64,000 nucleotides of DNA from Hypomesus transpacificus (lineage: Eukaryota; Chordata; Actinopteri; Osmeriformes; Osmeridae): positions 10,573,186 through 10,637,185 of the forward strand of contig NC_061074.1 of the NCBI RefSeq assembly GCF_021917145.1. The letters run 5' to 3'. The notes under the pieces were generated by a model. It worked only from the letters and a program-made list of their open reading frames with translations, was not told where the DNA came from and did not search any database. Each line of letters starts with the position of its first letter. Position 1 is the stretch's first letter. The position numbers and the translations under genes were made by a program. Shown piece by piece: positions 1 to 12,935 of the stretch.

Positions 1-3000
1 TCAGGTGTTTCTGGCTTACATCATCCTCTTGTTTGGAAAATAACTTGTATCTTGTTGTTTTAAGGAGCTTTCATTATTTAATCATATAATTTAATAATTA
101 TCAATACATTGTATGAGCTTAGAATGTTGTTCAATAAGCCTTCACGTATTCAATGCAAAAGGTCCATAACCGTTAAGGTTGAGAACGCTCATCAAGCCTA
201 ATATGTACTTAATACAATGTGTGCAGTTTACTCAGCATGGCTCTGTCCTCTTTTCCAGGTGGTTGGCTTTGGATTCTGAGAGAGGAAGACAGACACTCTT
301 CCTCAGAGCAAAACAATATTAATGTCTTAATCATGAAAAGAAAAAGCGAAATACTTTTACTATTGGAATTAAAGCAGTTATAATGTATCATATTAAAGCA
401 CAGAATATCTCAAGATGGCAATATTCATCAGGTTTAAGTGTTGCAGACACCAACACAAAACAGATATGGAAGGAGGGAGCGACGGCAGATGGGACACTTG
501 TCAGTGGTGTGCAGGCATGAGAGACAGCACAATGTTAAAAGGAATGGTGAATGCCAATGGAACTCGTTACACTGTAACCGCTTGAAAAGACGGAAGAGAA
601 TGATTCTTGTTCAATGTGGATCTGCGTTCTGCACATACTAGATGAGGTCAGGAATCCTCGCCTCGAAAGGCTCAGAAGACTTCAGCAAGAACGCTGACCC
701 CCCCCCCCCCCCCCCCCCCCCCAACACCCCCCTTGCCCCCCCCCTCCCCGACCTCCAACTTGAACTGAAAATCTTAACACGACCGTCCAGTTCTTTTGTG
801 CAAACAAAATAGGAGAATCTGAACAATGGATTTTACCTTGATTTTAACGCTGGTTCAAAAGGGAAGGAATATTCTTTTTTTTGTATAACAATTTTCTTTT
901 TTTTCTTTTCTTTTATTCCATTGTTTTGGGTGTTTACCTGCATTTTCTTTCTAGTTAAAAACTACTGACTACTTGCCTCCATTTTCACTGTTGGGCCTCT
1001 GTCATATATATTAGTGTCACCCTCACTCATGGACTAAAGTTGCCCATTCAGTTGAAATAACTGAAATAACAACAATGGATCCCTTGTGTGCTGAAGTATG
1101 TTGACCTTCCAAATCTCAAAAGCTTAACTAAGCACTTACAAAAAGAACAGTATTGACTGTGCAACCCCAAAATTGAAGACAAATGTAAATATTTATTTAA
1201 CAAAGAGGTTTATTTGAGAAATCCTCCTTGGTGCAAATTCATGAATGATGTAACTACTGTATTTATATTAATTTAAAGAATACAAGGAATACACACACAA
1301 TTGTTTACTTTGGCATTGCCGACACATCGCTAAATTATTCGATCCCATTGCACAGTTTCACTCATGTTAAACCACATGGAGAGTATGACAGCACATCCTG
1401 CCTGAATGATCAGGTTTTTGCCCCTTGTGAGTGTGTATGTGTTCCCTATGCCCCTTGACAAACAGCTTGAGAGGGAACAGCATTGCTTACATTATGGTAC
1501 AACGGTGCAGTACGGTGAAATTCAAGTATGACATCAATTGATGAAGCAGTGATCACAAAATAGTAAGGGAAAAGAGAAGCAAAGGCAGTCGCCCAAGTTT
1601 AACTCCATGTTATATAGTGCTCACCCTGTGCGCACATCCAAGTGTACTCTTTAGATAGATTGTCAGCTAAAGGCATTAATTATCCACCTTCACTATTACC
1701 GCATGTGTGTCTGAGCTGGTCTACAGTATCCTCTGCCTTGTCTTGACAGAATGCTTTATCTACACTGGGCTTAATGAGATATAGGCACACACTTATGGGG
1801 CTTGCAAATGTGCACATAATAATACTGGTAAATCAATAGCCCTGCAGGATCTGTGCCAAATGTGAACAACAAATGTATCCTCGGTTGAAAGCATAGTTTC
1901 CTGTGTGTAACAACCTATATCCAATAATGATTCTCCCAGTTAGGACAAATCGGTCACATTTGTACAGGTTGAAGTTAGTTTTGCCTTACAATAAATATTG
2001 TGACCGTTCTTGGCAATAGCTGGCAAACTGTACTGACAGAAGCACAAGAGGCCAGTCAAATGAATGTGTGAGAAACACAGCTATAACAATTATAAACCTA
2101 CAAATCCTTGTAAACCACAATCAAAGGTGACAAACTGTAAATACTGATAAATAATGACTGGATGTGAAAAAGGGATTTTACAAATGCTCACAGTTTTACA
2201 AATATCAGAATAAATCATGTATAGTTGCGTAGGTTGTTGGAATCAAATAATAATTTACCGCCCTCATTGCATAGCCCCTTAGTCTATCTACTGATAAATA
2301 TATCTAAGACCTGCAGAGCAAGAGCATATGTCAACCAACACAAAACACTCATAAAGAAACATTGTTTTCGAGTCTTTAAAAGCCACCTGTAATTTGCACC
2401 TATGTTTCTGCCCTCCAAAAATAATAATTTAGGGTTTTACCCAATTGTACTTCTGCAGTCATTACTGTCAATTTAAGACAGTGCTTCTTTGAGTAACTCA
2501 AACAGTGCTATTTTATCTCTGTTTGATTTTATTTTATTCACTACTGGTTGTTGACATTAACTGCATGAGACTGAGTTGCACAGATGAGACCCTTGCGCCA
2601 AGAATCAATGTACTTAAATCGGTTCTATTCTTCAAAATGTCAAGCGAGCTCTGTTTATTTATTAAAAGTCAATCTTAATATATTTATTTATGTATTCATT
2701 TCCAGTTTGAATATCCTCTTGTCCTATTTAATGATGATAAAAAAAAAAAAATTTTGTCTGCCCCTTTGGCTCTGTTCAGTTCTGATTCATCTTCTAGACC
2801 TGGCAGTGACACTGCTCAAGAGGTCACATTTATGATCGACCACATTATCTCATTGGTGACAGCCAGCTTGCATGCTATTCAGATACTGTTTGCTGTATTG
2901 CTTTGACCTTCATTGTCTTCATTTTCCTTGTTCCTTGCTCTTCACCGTAATGAGTGTGGAACGCTTGAACACTGAAACAGCATAGCTCCAGTAGTTCAGA

Positions 3001-3460
3001 ATCTTGAGTCTATTTTAGGATCTGGTGGGATAGTGTTCCAGCCCATCTTAAAGTGTGCACCGCTCCTCAGTTGTTTTTGCCAACACATACAGACGAAGAA
3101 CAGAGCAATTCCGTTCTACCAAACAGCTTAGGAAATCGTTGGTAGTAATACAGCACATCCAGTATATAATTGGTCATAGATTGCTTACCTAGGGCAAATT
3201 AAATGACCGGTACCTTAACTCCAATCCCGATTTAGATCCAAGGTCATCTTCCTTCTGTCTTTCTGTGAATCACTGTTCTGCATGTAACTGAAGGTTATTC
3301 ATCTCCCACTCATTCTCTCCATTTCACAGAGAAACTGTCTGACGTCCAGTAATAAAAGACTGAGAACTATCTGACAAGTGTCCTTGTTTCTGTAAATAAA
3401 TATAAAAAAATTATTACAGCACAATGTACAGTTCATCCAAATATATTTATTTTTATTGTG
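1..3460. other. Non-genic flank, no gene recognised
   Basis: I find no exon with homology to a known protein here. Open frames are short and lack splice-compatible neighbours. The stretch is AT-rich with a poly-C run near 698-722 followed by further C-rich sequence to about 750. It lies downstream of the 3' end of the minus-strand galactosidase relic. Confidence 0.6.
698..750. repeat. Poly-C tract
   Basis: An almost uninterrupted run of about 25 C is followed by C-rich sequence with scattered A and T. Similar C or G homopolymers recur at about 4621-4640, 10011-10025, 32538-32566, 37027-37045, 39285-39305 and 62137-62152. They appear to be a general feature of this genome and not of any one gene. 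Confidence 0.9.
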
Positions 3461-3469
3461 ATTGACTTT

Positions 3470-3985
3470 GGAAGGAGCTGCTTTTTTAGCTGCTCCTGCA
3501 TTCTCTAATCCCTGCTCTCCTCTCTGTCCCCCCCCCCCCACACACATTCCCTGTGGTGTGGGGGTTGGAGCTGTCAGGACCTGCTTGGTCGTCGGTCTGC
3601 CAACGTTGGACCAGGTCGTCACCCGGAATCCAGTCTCCATGACGGCCAACAGCGAGTTTCCCGGTCCCATCCAACGTCTATAAAGGCGAACAATGGGTTT
3701 TGGTGTTTCAAAACCCATTGACACTGTATGACTATGTTTAGCTTGTGTTCTGCTCCTCTCTCCTACCAACCGTCTCTGGAGGAGGGGATCCCTCTCTGAA
3801 TTGCTCCTCCCAAGGTTTCTTCCATCTTTTCTCCCATTGGGAGTTTTTCTGGGAGTTTTTCCTTGTCTTCCTTGAGGGTTTAGGTTGGTTGAGGGGCAGT
3901 TCTATGGGCGTATGTGAAGCCCTCTGTGACATGCTTGCGTGTAAAAAGGGCTATACAAATAAATTTGATTTGAAGGAGAAATAGG
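3470..3985 (+). repeat. Probable LINE-type retrotransposon 3' end
   Basis: The stretch ends in a stereotyped sequence: a pyrimidine-rich section, a block reading roughly 'gggagtttttccttgtc', then 'gtgaagccctctgtgacatg' and a terminal 'ctatacaaataaatttg'. From general knowledge, tails of this form (shrinking to 'tataaataaa...ttgat') end many fish non-LTR retrotransposons and the SINEs that borrow their tails. I see no reverse-transcriptase motif, so this would be a 5'-truncated copy. The family name is not established. Confidence 0.5.
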
Positions 3986-6900
3986 CCAACATTTCAGATT
4001 ATTTTCCAGTTTAAGACAAAGTCAAAGGCAGGAAGATGTATTAATAAAACGAATAGATAAAAGCATTTGGTAAATTAATACATTATATATACAGACAACA
4101 TCAGAGACAAAAAATACTTTAAACAGTGAACACAGACATAACCATCCACTCATTATTTAAAGGCCAGCCAATGGAAATTAATGGATGAAGTGGCTGGTTC
4201 ATGGGCTTCAAGCCCAAAAACCTTTACATCATAAAAATCATAAGATCTTCATTCAACTCTTTAAAACACAATAAAATGTAGTCATTTAATTTTTTATTTA
4301 CGAAAATACTGCACAATGAGTGTTGATTTCAACAGTCCTTTGTGATAACATGGCTGTATTGTGGGTGAGTAATAGTCATTACTATTGCACACGAAGAGCT
4401 ATTGTTTCTGAAAATGCGGTGTAAAATGTCAAACAAGATGAACTATCATACATAAAACACCATTCATAGATTCCATATAATGTAATGAAGGGTCGCTTAA
4501 GTCAGAAATTCTCACTGGTCTCGCTCGTTTTCCACACTGGTGTTTCCAAAATAGTAACTAAATGTCATGTGCAGTGATGTGTATCGATTCTGAAGCAGAA
4601 TGACGGGGTGAGAGGCTGAAGCCCCCCCCCCTCCCCCCCAGGCCCCCTCCCGCCCTCACCGAACATCAACAGTCATTCCAAGGTCAGGCCTGCTGGCAAA
4701 ATGGATTTTACCATCGGCCTCCTGCTCTTCAAACACCACGAGCTGAAGAAACAAACCCACATTAGGCTTCAAGTAGAACAGAAGAGGGGTTAGCGGCTGG
4801 GGATGCCCCACCCCGGACTGTTCCGGAAAGCACTGCCGAGTTCAATATTGTCAAAGTCGGGGGTGGCGGTGCCGGGGGGGTTCTCCAGCTATATAAAAAC
4901 TGTTGACCTGTGTTATTTCTAACACGGGCATTGGAATTGGAAATTCTTGTAGAGGACGTGAGGAGATTTCTAGTTAATCCCGAGGACCGGTTAGAGATGT
5001 GGGATGTTGTCAGTACCTGATTAGCTCCCTGCTTCAGCCAGGGGGTAGGGAGGTAGATGGTTTGCTGGGGCCCTATGGACCAGTGGCGTCCAAGATTCTG
5101 CCAGTTGATAAAGACCACTTCTTTACCCTAGCCCTGTGGAGGCACACTGAAATGAGTTACTACTATTCTTCCTAAATTCCTCCCTTCAGAGTTATCTGAT
5201 TACTAACATGCTAACAAACAAAGGACAAAGTATGATCAGGAAGCACTCTCATAACCTGATAAGCTTGTCGGCTTCACTCACAGGAAGTCTTATGAAGGTG
5301 CCTCTGGGAGGGCCATCTACATCCAGACTGGCCTGGAAGAACCCTGGAAAGGAGGCCCTCTGGGAAACTGAGTTCCACTGGCCTGCAATCAGTCTGAAAT
5401 TATATATATTTACCAGGAATGTAAATTGTTTCATGACAAGTTAGGACATTTAGATTTCATTAGCAAGCTTTACAAACAAAAATACAAACGCTGCCCAGAT
5501 TGAGATGATTAATAATAATAATTCATTGATTTCCACTAGCTCCCGGTGTAACTGTCCACTGTGAAAAAGGCGAAGGAAGATAACCTTGATGGAAACAGGC
5601 AGGTGTACTGAAAGAGACAAAAGATCAACAAACAGAGGGGTGAATTAAAAGTAAATGATGGGTACAGACCGGTTCATAAACTCTGGAACCATATCCAGAC
5701 ATAAATGGTAACGTCTCGAAGCGCCACATCATTCAATGCAATATTTCCAACAAGTCCTGGAAAATAAGACAGTTCTGTCCTCGGCTCTGTGGGAGAGGGA
5801 GTTAATTAACTGAAATATCAAACTCCACAACAAGAAGGGGAAACAATTGAATTTGTACCTTTGCGCTGTTTGTCTAAGAGTTTCCCATAATTCCGTTTTC
5901 CACCAGTAAACTCAATGTTCTCTCTCCCTTCAATGGGAAAATGCATTAAACATGAGCAAATTGTTATTGGATAAGCAAGAGCTTTTTATGCTAAGCACCA
6001 AGAGAAAACAGCAAGAAACATTTGCCTTTCACCTGGGCTGCATAAAGTAATTGATCAAGCACAATCTCTGGCTGCACCTTTTGGATAAGCTGCGTGAACT
6101 GTATTTCCAATTGCAAGTGGCGAGTCCAAAGCTGTCTGGTTGTAATTCTTCTTTGTTAGGACAACATTTGTCTGGAAAGTTGCTGTTGGCTTAATCCTGG
6201 CACCTCAGCAACCACATTTATCAGCATCACCAGGAGCTTTCACATCTAACATGGTGCTGAATATTAACAAGAGCAGGTTCTCGGGAACAGACCTCAGTAG
6301 CACTCCTAGAGCCTGTCCACAGAGCACACTAACACACTACCTTCCCATCAGGCATTGCAAACACCTCGGTCTTGTAGTCTAGGATGCCAACAAAATGTCT
6401 GTCCAAAAACACCTGGAACACATATTACGCTATTACGAATAGTCCAAGTCCCCCACTGTCAGTGGGCATTACCATCATGACCAAATCATATTTAATGCAG
6501 CCAAGACAGAGGTGTCCGTGTCCTCACCAGAGCTCTGTCCCTGACGTTGTTCCAGGAGTTCAGAAAGCCTCCATTGGTGATGGTGGTCTCATAGAGAGTG
6601 TAGCCGTATGACTGACCGGACTGGGAGGTTCTCCATGTTGACCGGCCTCTCAGACCTGCATGACTGGGGAAAACAAGGAAGCAAACTAATCCAGCCGTCT
6701 AGCACAGAATGTACAGCTACATCTCTAAACCAAGTGCAAACAGCCTTTTCAATAACAGTCATTACGAAATAGAGTCTTCCGACAAGAGGGCCTATCTGGA
6801 CGGTGGGAAAGTAATTGTTGTCTCACAGGGGAGAAAATTACTGCAGCGGGGAGTGAATAATTAATGATGTAAGCAACTGCCAGACGTGCTACATCTGTCC

Positions 6901-7200
6901 AGAACATAAACTGCCCTGAAGAGCATGTTATAAAGCAGCCTTGTCTGGCCTAAAGATATAGTACAGTACCAGACATCCCAGTTGGTTTAGCATGCACAAC
7001 ATGGGCATCAGCTGACCTTCGTAAACTGTAGGCTCTCCCACAGGGACAGGTGCTGGAGGATGACAGAAGGCTGGTAGACACTCCTGTCCTGAAGAAGGGA
7101 GAGGGGGACCTCTGGAAGCTGATCACCTGACACACACACTTGTATGTGTGTACAATTCCATCCGTGCATGTGTGTGTACCTGACAGTAAATGCCACTCAC

Positions 7201-7228
7201 TGTGGTACCAATTGAGAAGGTTCCTCAG
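7201..7228 (-). pseudogene. Second, partial copy of galactosidase exon 9
   Basis: Directly upstream (minus sense) of exon 10 is a 28-bp piece reading L-R-N-L-L-N-W-Y-H-S, ending in a good GTGAGT donor. It is followed by an intron that closely matches intron 9 of the live plus-strand gene. A complete exon 9 lies 3 kb away at 10288-10208. The end of exon 9 therefore occurs twice, on either side of the Tc1 element, which shows a rearrangement or partial conversion within the relic. Confidence 0.7.
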
Positions 7229-8134
7229 GGCCATACAGTCATTAAACAGTGTCTTACATTTCTGTGTCTGTGGATGCATGCATGTCTGTCCAACTGACTG
7301 ACGGAATTCCAAATAGCATTGTCGAAAAACCAAACCAATCTTCATGCAAGATTTACCCATTCACAGGTGTTGCACATATTAGCCCCATTCTCCAAACTGA
7401 CTCATTTTCCAATATACTGTACCATTATAGCTGGCCGTAGCTGCTCTTGAGAAATGCTATCCAAACCCATTAGCTGTGATAAAACACTCTGAATGTGTGA
7501 ATGTTGAGTCTAGCTCAAGCACTCCCCTACCACCCGTTTGCGAAACACATACGCCTAGTGTTGATGGCCTGTATGCCTCACTCGAAAAGGCTTTTCGAAG
7601 CAGTATTGACTTGTAAACAGCAAACAGGGCTCAGTTAGGATCTTCTTCTCTCAAATTGTGTTCAACATTTTTGTGTTTGACTATCTTTCCATGTTCTATG
7701 TTATTGCCTCCGGAAGGTTCATCCTGGAGTGGTGACAGCTTTGCTGCAGCTTTCTTTGTACTTTCTTCAAGAACCAGACTATTTCATGAGTCAAGGAGTC
7801 TTCAAACAAGTCGTAGACTTTAAAAGGACACCGTTTTCTTTATTCAGGCAAAATAACGGAAGATAATTATTATCATCTGTCATCACAGGCTGGCGTGAGT
7901 CACAGAACGACTGAGAGCTGCTCCGAGCAAAACAATAGGACATATCACATCTGATCTAATTACAGAATTAGGTCATGTGTTTATGGTTGGTGAACAGGAC
8001 ATAAGCCTATCAGATGGTTTAGTGGCTGCTTTCATCCAGGCTAGGGCTTATTGTTCCCACAACACAGAAATGGTTTGTTCTGTGTTTGTTCTCTGAAATA
8101 TGGCTTATCAGGAGACTGGATTCATATGGTTATA

Positions 8135-9795
8135 CAGTGCCCTCCAAAAGTATTGGAACAGTGAGGCCAATTCCTTTATTTTTGCTGTAGACTGAAAACA
8201 TTTGGGCTTGACATCAAACGATGAATGTGAAACCAGAGATCAACGTTTCAGCTTTTATTTCCAGGTATTTACATCAGGATCTGATGCACAAATTAGAAAA
8301 TATCACCTTTTTGTTCAAACCCACCCATTTGTCACGTGAGCAAAAGTATTGGAACATATGACTGACAGGTGTGTTTTGTTGCCCAGGTGTGTCCTATTAC
8401 ATACATTATTCAATCAATAAATACCACTGAATGTCTACACTCAGGTTCAGATTGGGTAAGATAGGTTTTGTCTATGCAGACTGTATTCAGAGGTGAAAAC
8501 AACATGAAAACCGGAGCGCTGTCTTTGGGTGAAAAACAAGCAATTGTGAGTCTTAGAGAAGATGGAAAATCAATCAGAGCCATTGCAGAAACATTGGCCA
8601 TAGCCAGTACAACCATTTGGAATGTCCTGAAGAAGAAGAAAACTACTGGTGTACTAAGTAACAGACGTCGAACAGGTAGACCAAGGAAAACATCAGCAGT
8701 TGATGACAGAAACATTGTGAGAGCTGTAAAGAAAGACCCTAAAACAACTGTTAGTGAGATCAGCAACAACCTCCAGATGGCAGGAGTGAAGGTATCACTA
8801 TCTACTGTTCGCAGAAGACTTCATGAACAAAAGTACAAGGGCTACACCAGAAGATGCAAACCACTCATTAGCAAGAAGAATAGGAAGGCCAGGCTGGAAT
8901 TTGCCAAAAAGTACAGAGATGAACCTCAAAAATTCTGGGACAAAGTTTTATGGACTGATGAGACAAAGATTAACTTTTACCAAAGTGATGGAAAGGCTAA
9001 AGTTTGGAGAAAGAAAGGAACTGCTCATGATCCCAAACACACAAGCTCATCTGTGAAACACGGTGGAGGTAATGTCATGGCTTGGGCTTGCATGGCTTCT
9101 TCTAGGACGGGCTCATTAATCTTCATTGAGGATGTAACACATGATGGCAGCAGCAAAATGAACTCGGAAGTCTACAGAAACATTTTGTCTGCCAATTTAA
9201 GGAAAGATGCAACCAAACTGATTGGCAGAGCCTTCATCATGCAGCAAGATAACGACCCAAAACACACTGCCAAAACAACAAAGGAGTTCATCAGGGGCAA
9301 GAAATGGAAGGTATTAGACTGGCCAAGTCAATCTCCAGACTTAAACCCTATAGAGCATGCATTTTACCTGCTTAAGAGGAGACTGAAGGGAGGAACCCCA
9401 CAAAACAAACAACAACTGAAAGAGGCTGCAGTGAAAGCCTGGGAAAGCATCAAAAAGGAAGAATGCAAAAGTTTGGTGACGTCAATGGGTCACAGACTTG
9501 CTGCAGTTATTGAAAGCAAAGGATTTGCAACTAAATATTAAGTCTTATTCACTTAAATATGTTTTAAGTATATCTGTTCCAATACTTTTGCTCACATGAC
9601 AAATGGGTGGATTCAAACAAAATGTGATATTTTCTTAGTTGTGCATCAGATCCTGATGTAAATACCTGGAAATAAAAGCTGAAACGTTGATCTCTGGTCT
9701 CACGTTCATTATTTGATGTCAAGCCCAAATGTTTTCAGTCTACAGCAAAAATAAAGGAATTCGCCTCACTGTTCCAATACTTTTGGAGGGCACTG
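8135..9795 (+). mobile_element. Tc1/mariner transposon, copy 1 (1,661 bp)
   Basis: The element begins CAGTGCCCTCCAAAAG and ends with the exact reverse complement, flanked by TA on both sides as expected for Tc1/mariner target duplication. The inverted repeats are about 220 bp (8135-8357 and 9574-9795). Each carries the motif 'caaaagtattggaac' near both its outer and inner end, the IR/DR arrangement of many fish Tc1 elements. It encodes an open transposase and sits in intron 9 of the galactosidase pseudogene. It matches the copy at 35328-36988 in length and almost base for base. Confidence 0.97.
8504..9541 (+). CDS. Tc1-family transposase, intact reading frame
   Basis: This DDE transposase excises and reinserts its own element at TA sites. 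Starting at the ATG at 8504 gives 345 residues, close to the usual ~340 for the family; an in-frame ATG at 8474 would add 10. The N-terminal third is a paired-type helix-turn-helix region with a G-R-P-R motif (residues 58-61). The catalytic triad is visible as W-T-D-E (D152), Q-Q-D-N-D (D249) and N-P-I-E-H (E284), giving the D-D-34-E spacing of Tc1. Residue 201 is Arg here but Gly in the copy at 35697. As I recall, Gly is usual at this point in the 'S-G-T-G' stretch, so this copy could be weakened despite its open frame. Confidence 0.95.
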   Translation: MKTGALSLGEKQAIVSLREDGKSIRAIAETLAIASTTIWNVLKKKKTTGVLSNRRRTGRPRKTSAVDDRNIVRAVKKDPKTTVSEISNNLQMAGVKVSLSTVRRRLHEQKYKGYTRRCKPLISKKNRKARLEFAKKYRDEPQKFWDKVLWTDETKINFYQSDGKAKVWRKKGTAHDPKHTSSSVKHGGGNVMAWACMASSRTGSLIFIEDVTHDGSSKMNSEVYRNILSANLRKDATKLIGRAFIMQQDNDPKHTAKTTKEFIRGKKWKVLDWPSQSPDLNPIEHAFYLLKRRLKGGTPQNKQQLKEAAVKAWESIKKEECKSLVTSMGHRLAAVIESKGFATKY

Positions 9796-11095
9796 TATAT
9801 GTTTAGCTTATTCCAGAGACTTGTAGAGATATTGGAGGATTAGATGGTTGAAGCAGCATGGTATTGTCTGTACTTGTGTTAACCGATAGGCTGAAGGAAT
9901 TGTATGTTTTTGCAGCATTGCAACTGATCCTGTATCTCTATTTGAACACATCTAGAAGCTAGCAGTTAAGCATAGGTGTCATTTCTAGACCAAGCCACAG
10001 TTTGGAGGACCCCCCCCCCCCCCCTAGGGGCCGTAATCTCTCTCTCTCTCTTTCTCCCTCCCATACACACTGTAGCCAACCAAACAAGCCTTAAATCAAT
10101 CTCATCCGTCATTAGACAGAGCACATTTCCCAACGGGCCCTAACTACATCACACAAGTTTGGGTGAGAGAGATCCACTAAAGCTGAGGCCCTCTCGGCGA
10201 CACTCACTGTGGTAGCTGCCGAATAAATTCCTCAGAAGATGGTACTTGGTGGTGTAATCCCCAGCCTCGGATAATGGAGCGGCGTAATCTGCAAGATAAT
10301 GCGCTATCAGAACAGCAGGCATGTGAGAATGCGAGGCGCGATGCCTCCTCACGCGTCTGGCGGTTTGGCCCTGCCTTTATCGAACATCTCGATGCAGCAG
10401 GAGTTCCACATTTCCAAGACTATCTCGACAGGTGCTGTTCAGGGAATTTGAAAGGTAGGTGGGAACCCAAGTAGTGATGCAAGTTCACGCAAACATTATG
10501 TCAGTGCAGAGGGTCAAAATGCAGTCTCTTTGGTCTGCTTTTTGAGCCAATTCTACTTGAAGTAGGGAGGTCTTTAGGATGTTAAACCCCAAGGAGGACA
10601 TAAACTCCCCTCTTGTTGCCTTTCATTTGCGTTTCCAAAACGTATTACCAGGGTAATGAATTTGTTAATGAAAGAGCGTTCAACAGCAGCTAGAAGGTTG
10701 CTGTACTGTTAAGGAGTGACAGCACCACCTATTGGCTGACAGAGGCACAATGCAACTACGCATCTCCAAATCAAACAGATCCACAGATCAAAAAACACAA
10801 CAGTGTAGAGAGATTGATATAATGATAACAGTTAAGTCACAACTAACCATAGCTAGTTACCATGGCTTTGGGTCAGCTGTGTGTGGCCAGAGCCCCATTC
10901 ATGAAGCCAAAGTTTGTCCCTCTGTGGAACATGTAGAGGTTGATTGATTTCTGGTTTAGGGATTTCTGTTACAAGAGCCATCATCTCTGTCAAAAGAGGG
11001 ACACAATGACTTCCACAGTTTATGCTGTTGTTTCAGAAACCGCATGTGAAGGTCAGACCTAGGGCTGGAACAACACAGAAAATGGCTACTACTAC

Positions 11096-11286
11096 CTTTA
11101 CATTTAGTCATTCAGCAGACGCTCTTATCCAGAGCGACTTACAGTAAGTACAGGGACATTCTCCCCGAGGCAAGTAGGGTGAAGTGCCTTGCCCAAGGAC
11201 ACAACGTCATTTTGCACGGCCAGGAATCGAACCAACAACCTTCCGATTAATAGCCCGACTCCCTAACCGCTCAGCCATCTGACCCC
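11096..11286 (-). repeat. tRNA-derived SINE, copy 1
   Basis: Read on the minus strand the element starts 'gtcagatggctgagcggtta'. This contains a pol III A box (TGGCTGAGCGG), followed about 35 bp on by a B box (GGTTCGATTCC). A conserved body 'ccttgggcaaggcacttcac' and a tail 'gagcgtctgctgaatgac' follow. The same element recurs at 28066, 42022, 56981 and 63343. It lies between exon remnants 8 and 7 of the galactosidase pseudogene. Confidence 0.85.
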
Positions 11287-12724
11287 GTCCTTTACCTGTA
11301 CACAGTGCCATACTGTCACAAGAGGGACAAAGACCCAAAGGAAATAAGCAGATATATATTTTGTGTTTAAATTCCATTTGGCACTAGCCTTAACAAGCAG
11401 CAAAGCTTGATTCAATTATGCCATTGACCTAAATCCACTGTCGAATGCAATATGGAATGACCTTTGACGCACCTTATTACAAGTGGCTGCAATTTATCAT
11501 CAAGTGACACCTTTTGCATTTCTATTCCCTCCATCACCCCACACTGATTAGCTACACACAATGGGTGCACAGTGAAGTGACTGAGGATAATTATATATTC
11601 AAAATGGGCTGTCTTTAGTGATTCAAATCAAGGGCACAGGGATAATGACTAACAGTGGAAGGGAGTGACTGAGCTTGACTTGATTAGCTTCCTGCGGGTG
11701 GTGCACAAGGTGGGCGGTGTAGGAGTTATTTTTTTCATTTTTTATAAACAATCCTTGAATTGTTCACCGCATGATCTCAAGACAAAGGACCAGGACGTGT
11801 GCTTCAGTGCACGTATGTTTTGCATGGAATAAGGTTGTGCATAGCAGGGTCCAAAGGCGTTTAGAAAAACATGTGGTGAATGGGTTAGTCACTGAATCTT
11901 GCACACAGTGAACTCTCTTCCCTGCAGTGGCGGGTGAGTCACGCTTATCTAACACGGATTCATACCTGCAGTACTTTCTCCCGTAATAAAACCTGTTTTG
12001 CTATGCTTTGCATGTGTGAAAAGAATCAATTCAATGTGCAGATGTTTGGTCCTTTTTTATCAAGAAAACTATCAGGGATCTGGAAGGTTACCAACGCTTT
12101 CAAATTGTATAATTTTCAAAACAAGAAATGCATGGTGTCATACAACAAAATAATGCCAATATACTGATATGAGGGATATTGCAGATACTGGCTTAATTTT
12201 GTTTATATACTGCTGATGGCTCACAAGCCAGTGTGCATAAACATTTTCATACCTGACCAAACCTCAGCACAAAGGACAAGTGACCATCTGCTATTGCTAA
12301 GTTCCAAACAGTTAATAGGATACATGCCATACATAGATGAACCCTGCTGGAAGAGGAAATCAGATTTTTCTTTCAAATTGCTTTCCGTAATTCCTAGTGT
12401 CCTCTCTCCTCATCATCCCCTCAGGGGATGAATCTGAAAATCTCCCCAAAACTTGTACCTACAATGCATTTGGATGTAGACAAGTAGCTAGGACACTGGA
12501 AATGAGTTTTGAGAGCAACTGCTTTCTCAACCTCGGCTGGAAAGAAAGGGTGAAGGTCACCCCTGAGGTCGAACCATCAAGACAAATACTCCATCACCAA
12601 TTTGGGTTTATGTGGCTGTAGGCCAAGTAGAAATGTTTAAGTCAGAGGAAAAAATGTAAAACCACATCATATTAAAATATAACTTTAATTGACTGCAAAA
12701 AGAACCTTATATGTTATTCCAGGA

Positions 12725-12935
12725 CAGGGGTGGGCAATTCCTTAGGGGCCACTGTCCTGCATGTTTTAGATGTTTCCCTGCTCCAACACACCTGATTCAC
12801 ACCTGAATGGTCATTACCCGGCTTCCACAGAGCTTGATAACAACCCATTCATTTGAAACAGGTGTGCTGGAGTAGGGAAACATCTGAAACATGCAGGACA
12901 GTGGCCCCTAAGGACCAGGATTGCCCACCCCTGTT
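12725..12935. mobile_element. Foldback MITE-like element (~210 bp)
   Basis: The two halves are long imperfect inverted repeats: 'caggggtgggcaat' plus 'ggggccactgtcctgcatg' on the left mirror the right end near 12905-12933. The whole element would fold into one hairpin with a short loop. It has no coding capacity. Related sequence, 'ctgtcctgcatgttttagat' and onward, occurs at 63880 to the window end. The arrangement suggests a non-autonomous DNA transposon, perhaps hAT-type, but I could not define a target-site duplication. Confidence 0.7.

Noticed and set aside
3299-3769. 156-residue minus-strand open frame near 3.5 kb
   Set aside because: It lies across a retrotransposon-like 3' end, is low in complexity and has no family motif.
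8410-8769. 119-residue open frame antisense to the Tc1 transposase (and its twin at 35603-35962)
   Set aside because: It is a mirror of the transposase coding sequence, is identical in both copies for that reason, and has no independent support.
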